Shown here in pieces: positions 24,321-32,758 of a stretch of 64,000 nt of DNA. Source of the DNA: Pseudocoprococcus catus (GTDB lineage Bacteria > Bacillota > Clostridia > Lachnospirales > Lachnospiraceae); contig NZ_LR698973.1 in NCBI RefSeq assembly GCF_902381825.1, forward strand, positions 2,584,552 to 2,648,551, in the 5' to 3' direction. The position numbers were made by a program, and so were the translations under genes. A model generated the notes under the pieces. That model was given only the letters and a program-made list of their open reading frames with translations. It was not told the origin of the DNA and ran no database searches. The number at the start of each line of letters is the position of its first letter. The stretch's first letter is position 1.

Positions 24321-25496
24321 TTAACAGAGCATATGTGGTTTTGGTTTTATAAAATGTTGTTCTGTAGACAGAGGAATAATCTTACCACCACAGGAAGAAC
24401 ACTTGCATATATCTTTATTATAAAGAAGACGGATAATGGCAGGTGCATCCATATCTTTCAGCTTGGAAATATATTTTTTGCAACCAAGGATGTTTCTACA
24501 TAGGGTAATCTTTTTCTTCTTATTTCTGGATGAAAGAAGACCATAGTGCCTGATACGTACAAAACGTTTTGGAGGAACATGCATTAAAAATCGACGGATA
24601 AATTCCTCGCCGGATATGGTGATCTCTTTCCAAAGCCCTTGGTTTTTGTAATCTTTAGCGGAAAAAGTAACTGTAGATTCTGTCATGTCTTTGATACGGT
24701 AGTTGCTGATAGCAATCCGGTGGGTGTATTTTCCAAGGTATCTGATGACAGATTCGGCACTGTCAAATGGTTTCTTGCAATAAGGAATCCATTCCTTTGT
24801 ATAGCAGGTATTTAACAATTCCTTGAAAGTATAGTAGTTTTTGTAAGGTGCAGCCGATCCATGAAATTCAAGCCTGTCATTTTCCCAGAGCTGCTTAAGT
24901 TCAGCTATATATTTTCCACGAAATATTTTGGAGATCACCTTAATCGGAAGAAAAAACTCTTTCCCGTTGTCTTTCCAATGATTTTTCACATCCAGCCCTC
25001 CACCAAGAACAATCGCATGGATATGAGGATGAAAATTCATGGTGCTTCCCCATGTATGGAGGATACAAATATAGCCGATATCAGTCCCAAGATATTTACT
25101 ATCAGCAGCAAGTTCACTGAGAGTATCTGAAGCCGCATGATAAAGAGCAGTGTATAAGAATTTCTGGTTGCTGTAGATAATGGGATTAAGTTCTTCTGGA
25201 ACTGTAAAAACTACATGGAAATAAGGAGCATCTAAGATATCCTCACGCCGTGCATCTACCCATTTTTCTTTTGGAAACTCCTGACACATAGGACAGCATC
25301 TGTCACGGCAGGAGTTATAGTGGACTGACACGCAGCCGCAGTCCTCGCATACACTTACATTCACACCAAAGGCACCGGTTTTGCAATTCATGATGTGATA
25401 AGCGGCCTTTCGCTGAGCGGGAGAAATACTATGTGTGGATTCAAAAGATGGATAAAAACGATGAAAAACATCCTGAATCGTACAATCCTTACTCAT
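24321..25496 (-). CDS. IS91 family HUH transposase (left copy)
   Basis: 391 residues. An N-terminal zinc-binding domain has cysteine pairs 'VCEDCGCVSVHYNSCRDRCC' and 'CPMC', followed by the HUH motif 'HPHIHAIVLGGG' and the tyrosine segment 'YLGKYTHRIAISN' used for single-strand nicking. A C-terminal CxxC ('CKCSSCGG') completes the fold. It moves the element by rolling-circle-like transposition. Its ATG overlaps the recombinase stop by 4 bp. Confidence 0.93.
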   Translation of the reverse strand: MSKDCTIQDVFHRFYPSFESTHSISPAQRKAAYHIMNCKTGAFGVNVSVCEDCGCVSVHYNSCRDRCCPMCQEFPKEKWVDARREDILDAPYFHVVFTVPEELNPIIYSNQKFLYTALYHAASDTLSELAADSKYLGTDIGYICILHTWGSTMNFHPHIHAIVLGGGLDVKNHWKDNGKEFFLPIKVISKIFRGKYIAELKQLWENDRLEFHGSAAPYKNYYTFKELLNTCYTKEWIPYCKKPFDSAESVIRYLGKYTHRIAISNYRIKDMTESTVTFSAKDYKNQGLWKEITISGEEFIRRFLMHVPPKRFVRIRHYGLLSSRNKKKKITLCRNILGCKKYISKLKDMDAPAIIRLLYNKDICKCSSCGGKIIPLSTEQHFIKPKPHMLC

Positions 25497-26341
25497 GATT
25501 CACCACCTTCCGAGTTGTCGAACGGGCTGCGGATCCCAAGAAGTGTCTTGTTGCTCACATGAAGGTAAACATCTGTAGAGCGAGGATCAACATGTCCCAG
25601 AAGTGACTGGATATATTTTATATCTGTGCCACTTTCGAATAAGTGGCTGGCAAAACTATGACGGCACGCATGAGAGGAAACATGACGGTTAATGCCGGCG
25701 AGTTTAGCACTTTTCTTAAAGAACTGGTTAACACTGGCTATATCAAGATATCCACCGGACCAGGAACTTGGGAAAAGGATATCTTTGGGGCGACCACATT
25801 TGTACCAATACTCTGTGAGAAGGTCTAAATTCTTTTGAGACAGAATTGTATACCTGTCAATTCTGCCTTTGGTTTCACGAACATGAATTGTCATGTTGGT
25901 ACGGGAAATGTCATCATAATGGAGATGAACGACCTCCGATACACGTAATCCAGAAGAATACATAGTTGCAATAATCGCTTTATGTTTCAGATTCGGAGTG
26001 GCGTCAATGATTGCATTTATTTCATCGCGGGACAGAACAGCAGGAAGATTGCGCTCTCTTTTCATAGCTGGAACAGTGTCATCATCCCAGACAGTCTTCA
26101 GCACCTTTTTATATAAGAACTTTATTGCAGACCGATAGTGATTGTGAGTTTCAGGAGACCTTCCTTCCAGACGTTTGGCAGTAAGAAAACTTTCCGCATC
26201 TTCAAGTGTAAGATCAGAAACATTTTTTCCAATCCAACGAAGGAAGTAACTGACATCAGAGCAATACAGTTGAATAGTTCTTTCACGCAGGTTACGTTTT
26301 TCCGCTTCATTGCGGATGGATTCAAAAATATCTTTATACAT
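25493..26341 (-). CDS. Tyrosine recombinase paired with IS91 transposase (left copy)
   Basis: 282 residues. The SAM-like N-terminal domain (about 1-90) is followed by the catalytic domain with Arg in 'SSGLRVSEVVHL', His-x-x-Arg in 'HACRHSFASHLF', His in 'LLGHVDPRSTDVY' and the nucleophile Tyr at the end of that segment. Such XerD-like genes commonly precede IS91-family transposases in Firmicutes; their part in transposition is not clear to me. Start is behind TGGAGG. Confidence 0.93.
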   Translation of the reverse strand: MYKDIFESIRNEAEKRNLRERTIQLYCSDVSYFLRWIGKNVSDLTLEDAESFLTAKRLEGRSPETHNHYRSAIKFLYKKVLKTVWDDDTVPAMKRERNLPAVLSRDEINAIIDATPNLKHKAIIATMYSSGLRVSEVVHLHYDDISRTNMTIHVRETKGRIDRYTILSQKNLDLLTEYWYKCGRPKDILFPSSWSGGYLDIASVNQFFKKSAKLAGINRHVSSHACRHSFASHLFESGTDIKYIQSLLGHVDPRSTDVYLHVSNKTLLGIRSPFDNSEGGES

Positions 26342-26545
26342 AATAAAACCTCCAGAATAAGTAGTGTTAATAATTACATCTACCTATTCGGAGGTGCATT
26401 AGCGTCATAATTCCGATTGCGGAAGAGACTGAAAAATGTTATTCTTATCATAGGCAGTGGAGCTTTCTTAGTTCAGTTGTTTCGTGTGGTAACTTAACAA
26501 TAACGGATTATGGAAAGTAATTCCACTGCTTTTTAATAAAAATAA

Positions 26546-26594
26546 AACTGCGCCACAGCCTTGGCAGGCCATCGCGCAGCGATTTTGTTCAATC
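26546..26594. repeat. Inner terminal repeat of left IS91-like copy
   Basis: A GC-rich hairpin with CTGCGC/GCGCAG and GGC/GCC stems is repeated in reverse complement, almost unchanged, at 27800-27848. The two copies bracket the cargo genes. Confidence 0.85.
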
Positions 26595-26617
26595 GGTATT
26601 TATAAAGGAGAATATTG

Positions 26618-27220
26618 ATGAAACTATTTTTATGTTCGCACTTTTCAAGTGTAGGAAGTCTGATAAAAGAAGAAATTGAAAATAAGAAAGTCGCATTTAT
26701 TCCAACAGCTTCGTTGCGTGAAGGCTACACCGGTTATGTCGGCTCGGCTCGAAAATTATTCAAAAAGTTGGGAGCAATCGTAACTGAAATTGATATTTCA
26801 ACGGAGGCTTATTCAACGATACAGTCTGTTTTTGAAGATGCAGATGTGATATATTTTACCGGCGGAAATTCTTTCTTTCTTATGGACCAACTCCGTAAAA
26901 CAAGAACTGATGGGTTGCTGAAAAAGGAATTGGTAAATGGAAAATTGATGATCGGCGAGTCGGCAGGCGCAATTATATGCGCTCCAAGCATCCAATATAT
27001 CGAGCAAATGGATGAAAAGCCGGAGGACTACTCACAAGAAGATGATGCAGGGCTTGATTTGATTGATTTCTATGTTCTTCCGCATTATCTTACAGCACCA
27101 TTTAAGAAAGTTACCGAGAAAATAATGACTGAGTTTTCGGATTTGAATCTATGCCCTATTAACAACCATCAGGGAATTGTAATTGATGGTGAAGGTTCAA
27201 AGGTTATTTGCAAAGACTAA
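26618..27220 (+). CDS. Peptidase E / type 1 glutamine amidotransferase-like protein (S51)
   Basis: About 200 residues (MKLFLCSHFSSVGSL) from the ATG at 26618, 7 nt after AAAGGAG. 'VIYFTGGNSFFLMDQL' and the nucleophile elbow 'MIGESAGAIICAPS' mark the S51 fold, with His in 'YVLPHYL'. Peptidase E cleaves Asp-X dipeptides; related proteins have other hydrolase roles, for example on cyanophycin. It is the first of two cargo genes between the inverted IS91-like copies. Confidence 0.9.
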   Translation: MKLFLCSHFSSVGSLIKEEIENKKVAFIPTASLREGYTGYVGSARKLFKKLGAIVTEIDISTEAYSTIQSVFEDADVIYFTGGNSFFLMDQLRKTRTDGLLKKELVNGKLMIGESAGAIICAPSIQYIEQMDEKPEDYSQEDDAGLDLIDFYVLPHYLTAPFKKVTEKIMTEFSDLNLCPINNHQGIVIDGEGSKVICKD

Positions 27221-27274
27221 TTTGAAAAATCCTTTTTTTGAAACTGGAAAATCGGAAGCTGAGGAGATAGACTA

Positions 27275-27793
27275 TTGAGAACATATGAGAATAAAGACGA
27301 GCTTAAAAACGAGATAAATAAAAGCTTTGCAAAGTATATTTCAGAATTTAATGATATTCCGGAGCATTTAAAAGATAAGAGAATTGATGAGGTCGATCGA
27401 ACTCCGGCAGAAAATCTTGCTTATCAGGTTGGCTGGACAACTCTTGTTATTAAATGGGAATCAGACGAAAGAAAGGGTATTCCTGTCAAAACTCCTTCGG
27501 ATAATTTTAAGTGGAATCAGCTTGGCGAATTATATCAATGGTTCACAGATACATATGCTCAGCTGTCACTGCAAGAATTGAAAGACAGATTGAATGAGAA
27601 TATCAACTCTATTTATGCAATGATTGATTCTCTGAGTGATGAAGAATTATTTAAACCACATATGAGAAAATGGGCTGACGAAGCAACTAAAACAGCTGTC
27701 TGGGAAGTATACAAATTCATACATGTTAATACAGTTGCTCCGTTCGGAACCTTTAGAACCAAGATTAGAAAATGGAAAAAGATTGCACTATAA
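27275..27793 (+). CDS. ClbS/DfsB family four-helix bundle protein
   Basis: 172 residues from TTG 27275 (MRTYENKDELKNEINKSF), 8 nt after GAGGAG; the nearby ATG is out of frame. The motifs 'NLAYQVGWTTLVIKWE', 'FKWNQLGELYQWF' and the C-terminal 'WEVYKFIHVNTVAPFGTFRT' are typical of DUF1706/ClbS. ClbS of colibactin producers opens the cyclopropane warhead and protects DNA; most family members are uncharacterised. Here it is a mobile cargo gene beside peptidase E, perhaps for detoxification. Confidence 0.9.
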   Translation: MRTYENKDELKNEINKSFAKYISEFNDIPEHLKDKRIDEVDRTPAENLAYQVGWTTLVIKWESDERKGIPVKTPSDNFKWNQLGELYQWFTDTYAQLSLQELKDRLNENINSIYAMIDSLSDEELFKPHMRKWADEATKTAVWEVYKFIHVNTVAPFGTFRTKIRKWKKIAL

Positions 27794-27799
27794 CTTTCA

Positions 27800-27848
27800 G
27801 TTGAACAAAATCGCTGCGCGATGGCCTGCCAAGGCTATGGCGCAGTTT
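27800..27848. repeat. Inner terminal repeat of right IS91-like copy
   Basis: This is the reverse complement of 26546-26594. Further similarity continues into both elements, including GCAGTGG/CCACTGC dyads near 26456-26500 and 27872-27948. Confidence 0.85.
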
Positions 27849-28064
27849 TTCTTTACACTTTAATAAAAAGCAGTGGAAACCAAGTCCTACAAGTAGTATT
27901 GTTAAGTCACCACAACCAACAATCAAACAGGATCGACATCCCCACTGCCTATGATAAGAATACCATTGAGCTGCCTTTCTGGCAAGCAGTTTTATTATGC
28001 TAATGCTCCTCCATGTAAGCAGTGTTTATACATTTACGATTTACTTTACATGGAGGATTTTATT

Positions 28065-28907
28065 ATGTACGAAGAAATTTTTAATCAGATTAGATCTGCT
28101 GCGAATAAACGGAATCTCAAGGATTCCACGATTCATGCATACTGTACCAGTGTTGCTCATTTTTTGAACCACACAGCCAAGGATATAGATGCATTAACAA
28201 CTGACGATGTTGATACATTCCTAACTGAAAAGAAACTTTCCGGGATTTCACCAGAAACATACAATCACTACCATTCAGGAATCCGCTTCTTTTACAAAAA
28301 AGTATTGAAGATGAATTGGGATGATGATGACATACCTCGTATGAAAAGGGACAGAAAGTTACCAGCGGTGCTTACAAAAGCAGAAATATCAGCTATTCTT
28401 GATGCTACACCAAATCTGAAGCATAAAGCTATGATCGCTACTATGTATTCAGGTGGACTTCGTGTTTCAGAAGTCACACACCTTCATTATGATGATATTT
28501 CACGCACGAACAAAACCATACACATCCGCGATGGAAAAAGCCGATCTGACCGTTATACTTTGCTTGCAGACCGGACGCTTGAAATATTGACAGAATACTG
28601 GTTTCAATGTGGCAGGCCAAGAGGGATTCTGTTCCCAAGTTCATGGACAGGGGATTATCTTACAAAAGATAGTGTCATTCAGTTTTTTCGTGAAAGCGCC
28701 GAAAGAGCAGGCATTCAGAAACACGTCTCCACACATTGTTTGCGTCATAGTTTTGCAAGTCATCTGTTTGAGTCAGGCTGCGATATAAAATATATTCAGG
28801 CTCTTTTGGGACATCGTGATCCAAAATCAACAGAGATTTATCTGCATGTAAGCAATAAAACTCTGCTTGGTATTAAAAGCCCATTTGATGAGATGGGTGG
28901 TGAATGA
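28065..28907 (+). CDS. Tyrosine recombinase paired with IS91 transposase (right copy)
   Basis: 280 residues from the ATG at 28065 (MYEEIFNQIRSAANKRNLKD) behind TGGAGG; longer frames lack a site. Catalytic residues are in 'SGGLRVSEVTHL', 'HCLRHSFASHLFE' and 'LLGHRDPKSTEIYLHVS'. It is homologous along its length to the left-copy enzyme. Its end overlaps the transposase start. Confidence 0.93.
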   Translation: MYEEIFNQIRSAANKRNLKDSTIHAYCTSVAHFLNHTAKDIDALTTDDVDTFLTEKKLSGISPETYNHYHSGIRFFYKKVLKMNWDDDDIPRMKRDRKLPAVLTKAEISAILDATPNLKHKAMIATMYSGGLRVSEVTHLHYDDISRTNKTIHIRDGKSRSDRYTLLADRTLEILTEYWFQCGRPRGILFPSSWTGDYLTKDSVIQFFRESAERAGIQKHVSTHCLRHSFASHLFESGCDIKYIQALLGHRDPKSTEIYLHVSNKTLLGIKSPFDEMGGE

Positions 28908-30085
28908 TTATGGATAAATCATGTACGATACAGGATGTATTTGAACGGTTCTATCCTTCCTATGAAAAGAGGAGTAACCCTCCTGCTCATCACAGAAAAA
29001 CGGCTTATCACATCAGAAACTGTAAAACAGGAGTTTTTGGTGTAAACATCAGTGTTTGTGAGGACTGCGGATGTATCAGTGTTCACAACAACTCCTGCAG
29101 AAGCAGATGCTGTCCCATGTGCCAGGAGTTTCCGAAAGAGAAATGGATTGATGCACAAAAAGAGAACGTATTGGATGCACCCTATTATCATGTAGTATTC
29201 ACAGTTCCTGAGGAATTGAATTCCATTATTTACAGCAACCAGAAGCTGTTATATGATGCACTGTATCATGCTGCTTCAGCCACATTGAATGAATTGTCAA
29301 AAGATGCAAAGTATCTGGGAGCTGATATAGGGTATATCTGCATTCTTCATACCTGGGGCTCTGCAATGAATTATCATCCTCATATTCATACCATTGTTCT
29401 TGGAGGTGGGCTTGATGATGAAAATAAATGGAAAGACACAGGTGGAAATTTTTTTCTCCCATATGGTGTCATCTCAAAAGTGTTCCGTGGAAAATATCTG
29501 GATGAGTTAAAAAGCCTGTGGAATGATTCTAAGCTTAAATTTCATGGTACAGCAGAGAAATATCAGAACAGCTATCGTTTTAAAGAACTTCTTGATAAGT
29601 GTTATGAAAAGAACTGGGTCACTTACTGTAAAGAAACTTTCAATGGTGCACAGTCGGTTATCAATTATCTTGGAAAATATACCCACAGGATAGCAATCAG
29701 TAATCATCGAATCAAATCCATGACGGATACGACAGTTACATATGCAGTAAAAGACTATAAAAACGAAGGCCACTGGAAAGAGAAAACAATTTCAGGAGAA
29801 GAATTCATCCGTCGATTCATGATGCATGTTCCACCCAAACGATTTGTCAGAATCCGGCACTATGGTCTGCTATCATGTAGAAACAAGAGAAAAAAGATAA
29901 CTCTCTGCAGAAACCTGCTTGGATGCAAGAAATACATTTCTACATTAAAAAATCTAAATGCAGTAGAAATGATAAAGGTTTTGTATCACATTGATGTATG
30001 CAAATGTTCTTCTTGCGGAGGGAATATGGTATCACCCCGCAAAGATAAATACAGTTCTTCTTTTCATGCACATATGAGATGTTAA
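28904..30085 (+). CDS. IS91 family HUH transposase (right copy)
   Basis: 393 residues. It has the same zinc-binding N-terminus ('CEDCGCISVHNNSCRSRCC'), HUH motif ('HPHIHTIVLGGG') and tyrosine segment ('YLGKYTHRIAISN') as the left copy. Start ATG 28904 overlaps the recombinase stop as in the other copy; ATG 28910 is an alternative. Both copies appear intact. Confidence 0.93.
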   Translation: MIMDKSCTIQDVFERFYPSYEKRSNPPAHHRKTAYHIRNCKTGVFGVNISVCEDCGCISVHNNSCRSRCCPMCQEFPKEKWIDAQKENVLDAPYYHVVFTVPEELNSIIYSNQKLLYDALYHAASATLNELSKDAKYLGADIGYICILHTWGSAMNYHPHIHTIVLGGGLDDENKWKDTGGNFFLPYGVISKVFRGKYLDELKSLWNDSKLKFHGTAEKYQNSYRFKELLDKCYEKNWVTYCKETFNGAQSVINYLGKYTHRIAISNHRIKSMTDTTVTYAVKDYKNEGHWKEKTISGEEFIRRFMMHVPPKRFVRIRHYGLLSCRNKRKKITLCRNLLGCKKYISTLKNLNAVEMIKVLYHIDVCKCSSCGGNMVSPRKDKYSSSFHAHMRC

Positions 30086-30243
30086 AATCTACAATTGCAT
30101 AGAATAAATGGCTTCCGCATAGGAGGTTTGTTTGTCATGCCTGAAATTGATTTCTTGAATAAAAAAACTTTTACCAAAACACCCAGTATGATAAACTTAA
30201 GGAAAAGAGCAACGATTGAATCCCCATAGCTATCGGCTAAAGG

Positions 30244-30357
30244 GACGCGACTTTGTTCACCAAGGTAAAATCGAAATTGATGTAAACGAAAGGGCAGTTT
30301 TTATCAGAACTCAAGGCTGCTTTTTCGTTTACACCAACTCCGATTGTTTCCTTAACA
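30244..30357. repeat. Large imperfect hairpin at IS91-like outer end (right)
   Basis: An inverted, diverged copy of 24058-24168. The arms AATCGAAATTGATGTAAACG and CGTTTACACCAACTCCGATT pair over about 35 nt. Apart from this hairpin I see no gene between 30086 and 30414. Confidence 0.75.
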
Positions 30358-30414
30358 GTTTGTATATATCTTTTAAAAGGTATATGATTAAGAAAAACGG
30401 CAGGAGGTATCTGA

Positions 30415-30624
30415 ATGAAATCACATAAATATTGGTCTATCGGTGCACTGATTACAATGCTTGGAACTTTTTATACAGGTTATAAGGGATCAAAAGAAGG
30501 CCATAAGTACTTTGCAGCAAGTTCTTTGCTTTGCATGATTATGGCTATTTATACAGGACACAAGATGATTTCTGGTAAAAGTAGGAAGAAAAAAGAAGTT
30601 TCAGTAGAGAGTGTTGAAGATTAA
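30415..30624 (+). CDS. Small two-helix membrane protein
   Basis: 69 residues (MKSHKYWSIGALITMLGTFY) behind AGGAGG. It has two hydrophobic segments with 'TGYKGSKEGHKYF' between them and a basic then acidic tail. It parallels the small protein at 23866 and may be its partner or a paralogue separated by the IS91-like insertion. Function unknown. Confidence 0.75.
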   Translation: MKSHKYWSIGALITMLGTFYTGYKGSKEGHKYFAASSLLCMIMAIYTGHKMISGKSRKKKEVSVESVED

Positions 30625-30639
30625 AAAACAAAATATTTT

Positions 30640-30692
30640 AATAAATAACGCCGGTGCGGGATTTTTAATATCCAGTACTGGCGTTATTTATT
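30640..30692. terminator. Bidirectional intrinsic terminator
   Basis: AATAAATAACGCCGGTGC pairs with GTACTGGCGTTATTTATT around a 17-nt loop. It separates the plus-strand small gene from the minus-strand CpXC gene. Confidence 0.85.
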
Positions 30693-30729
30693 CTACAGGG
30701 GCTTGGGGGTGTAGCCACCAAATATATTA

Positions 30730-31380
30730 TTAATTTTCTTCTTCGGTAAGTTTGTTAAGGATCCACTCCCTATTGATAACAATATCCTCATCATCGCGGA
30801 GATCTTTGAAATCAGTGCAGTGTGAAGAAGCAAATTCATACATATTGTCAATGTCAACTGCACCAGTAATCTCACCCTTATTAATGATTACAAGAATATT
30901 TGTTCCGTCGTCGTCGACAGCAAAGCGCAGTTCATCAAATTCTATATCGGGATCATTTTTGAGAATAGAATCTGTCGCAAGTAATTTAACAAGTTCCATT
31001 ACCCTGTCATCTTTACCTGCATCAAAGATCTGGATCTTTTCAACGAGCTGATTTGCTGATGTCACAATCCGGTATAAGTACTTTTCGGTACGATAATCAG
31101 CCAAAGCATTTTTTTCATAAAATATTTCATATGTCTTCTTTACTTCTGATTCAGGAACCAGATAAATCATGACAAGATCTTCCATCTGGTGATAGAGTGT
31201 GGAGTAGTTTAAACGAAAGGTCTCTCCACAGCTCGGGCAGGTATAAAGGAAAATAGATTGATTAAGTACCTTCTCTTTCATTTCAGGATCCAGTGCAGTA
31301 TTAATACTGTCCCAGAGCTCAAAATCCCCCTCATGATGGCAGGAAGGACAAGTTACCTTTTCTATATGATGTCTTGACAT
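30730..31380 (-). CDS. CpXC domain-containing protein
   Basis: 216 residues starting MSRHHIEKVTCPSCHHEGDF. The N-terminal CpXC zinc-binding domain has 'CPSCHHEG' and 'YTCPSCGETFRLNY' with the conserved 'YHQMEDLVMIYLVPES' after it. The rest is an acidic helical region. CpXC proteins are widespread in gut Firmicutes and of unknown function. It heads a minus-strand cluster with ImmA and XRE. Confidence 0.88.
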   Translation of the reverse strand: MSRHHIEKVTCPSCHHEGDFELWDSINTALDPEMKEKVLNQSIFLYTCPSCGETFRLNYSTLYHQMEDLVMIYLVPESEVKKTYEIFYEKNALADYRTEKYLYRIVTSANQLVEKIQIFDAGKDDRVMELVKLLATDSILKNDPDIEFDELRFAVDDDGTNILVIINKGEITGAVDIDNMYEFASSHCTDFKDLRDDEDIVINREWILNKLTEEEN

Positions 31381-31445
31381 AAATGTTCCTCCTTTCAGTG
31401 AGATAAATCTATAGTTTTCTTATTGTAGAATGCGCTTATCCTTTA

Positions 31446-31961
31446 TTATTTTGCCAGGAAATTACTCTGAATCTCCATCGGCATATGATAAGCCTGGCCT
31501 CGTTTTGTCAGGCTGTATAGTTTAAAGCTCATGAGTTCCGGAGTTGCATTCAGAGAACTGCAGAGTCCGAAATAATCCAGGTCTTCGTTCTGAACCATAT
31601 CTTCGATCTCCTCATCATCAATCAGAAGATCGGCAGCAAACAGATTGGCCTGGTATTCTGTATTATCCGTCATATTATAGAGTGTATCATCTTGCATCGG
31701 AGCCATTTTCAGCTGGGAACGATGCAGCATGATATGCCCTAATTCATGGGCGGCAACGATCATCTTTTCTTCTTCTGAAAGGAAACTGCTGATCATGACA
31801 TAGATCGTCTTGCAGCTCATAAAACAATATCCTTTCAGTGTCTTATATCTGGAAGTTTCCCCGACAACAATGTTCATCTGATCCATGATCTCAAATGGAT
31901 CTCGGGTTCCATATTTCTTGATTAATTTCTTTGTTTCTGTATATATGTAAGTGTTTCTCAA
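31446..31961 (-). CDS. ImmA/IrrE family metallo-endopeptidase
   Basis: About 171 residues. The zinc motif HExxH is in 'IVAAHELGHIMLHR', with a downstream acidic ligand region 'NTEYQANLFAADLL'. In ICEBs1-like elements ImmA cleaves the XRE repressor ImmR on DNA damage or peptide signals, releasing the element. The likely start is TTG 31961, 6 nt after GAGGTG; GTG 31970 overlaps that site. It is transcribed with the XRE gene upstream. Confidence 0.9.
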   Translation of the reverse strand: MRNTYIYTETKKLIKKYGTRDPFEIMDQMNIVVGETSRYKTLKGYCFMSCKTIYVMISSFLSEEEKMIVAAHELGHIMLHRSQLKMAPMQDDTLYNMTDNTEYQANLFAADLLIDDEEIEDMVQNEDLDYFGLCSSLNATPELMSFKLYSLTKRGQAYHMPMEIQSNFLAK

Positions 31962-32052
31962 ATAAATCACCTCAAAAGTAAAAAATAAAAGGGCAGAAAT
32001 ATCCTTGTAACTATAAGGTAACAGATTAGGTGTACAATAATCCCGCCTTCTA

Positions 32053-32472
32053 TTATTTTTCCTCTTGGTTTTTCAGATATTTTTTCGGTGTAAATTTCTT
32101 TGCACGTCTTTTGGAATCCAGATAAAGGCTCTGGATCTCATCCATAAAAGCTATTTTATCTTCGTCTGTCAGTGATCCACCGGCAAACATAGCTGCAGCC
32201 TGTTCCAGAATCTGCTGAGCCTGTTTGGCACCGCGGTTACCAAACTGTTCGGATGCCTCTGTGATAAAAGCTTCATTCTCACTCATGAGATAAGAAACAT
32301 CACACTGTAATGCATCTGCCAGTTTCTGATACAGAACATTTTGTTTTGGGAAACGTCCTTCTACTTCCCAGGATCGAATGGTCCTATATGAAACACCAAC
32401 CATGCTGGCCAGTTCCTGCTGACTCATCTTTTTTTCTTTTCTTAATGATCTTACTTTTTCACCGAATGTCAT
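32053..32472 (-). CDS. XRE family repressor of the ICE control region
   Basis: 139 residues from the ATG at 32472 (MTFGEKVRSLRKEKKMSQQE), 7 nt after AAAGAGG. The helix-turn-helix lies at about residues 8-60 ('MSQQELASMVGVSYRTIRSW'), followed by a helical C-terminal domain. Its partner is the ImmA-like protease downstream. The divergent region carries three matching palindromes that are the natural operator candidates. Confidence 0.9.
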   Translation of the reverse strand: MTFGEKVRSLRKEKKMSQQELASMVGVSYRTIRSWEVEGRFPKQNVLYQKLADALQCDVSYLMSENEAFITEASEQFGNRGAKQAQQILEQAAAMFAGGSLTDEDKIAFMDEIQSLYLDSKRRAKKFTPKKYLKNQEEK

Positions 32473-32531
32473 AAACATACCTCTTTCTAAGCCTTGTCTT
32501 ATAAGTTTCATTAGCCGCTTCAAGGCAAAAC

Positions 32532-32624
32532 GGGAAATGTGTCTCCTAAAAAATAAAAATTAATCTTGACAAAGGGAAATATCTCTCCTATAATGTGAAT
32601 CACAGATAAGGGAAACATCTTTCC
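32532..32624 (+). promoter_or_regulatory. Operator-promoter of the polymerase gene (three GGGAAA-N-TCC sites)
   Basis: Three 15-bp near-palindromes occur: GGGAAATGTGTCTCC (32532), GGGAAATATCTCTCC (32574) and GGGAAACATCTTTCC (32610). The middle one exactly fills the 17-bp spacer between TTGACA (32566) and TATAAT (32589). A bound XRE repressor would block polymerase directly. Confidence 0.85.
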
Positions 32625-32758
32625 TATAAGATACACAATATTTCCTCTTTTGTCAATGAATATGTGAAATGAATTTCCTATATTTTGAAGAAAACAGGAA
32701 AGATAGACAGTCATTGATAGTTAAAATGGGATACATGTTACAGAAAGAGGAAAGACGT

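Larger units (their letters stand above)
24058..26600 (-). mobile_element. IS91-like element, left copy (inverted)
   Basis: The element comprises a tyrosine recombinase and an HUH transposase in one operon, a palindrome-rich end at 24058-24168 and a GC-rich hairpin end at 26546-26594. A second, diverged copy with the same ends lies inverted at 27795-30357. GTTC at the inner end fits the target preference of the IS91 family. Ends are approximate, taken from where the two copies stop matching. Confidence 0.75.
27795..30357 (+). mobile_element. IS91-like element, right copy
   Basis: This copy has the same gene order and ends as the left copy, in opposite orientation, and the proteins are clearly similar but not identical. 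The inner end begins GAACAAAATCGCTGCGCG; the outer hairpin is at 30244-30357. The flanking noncoding DNA inside the two copies does not match, so they are related elements and not a recent duplication. Confidence 0.75.
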
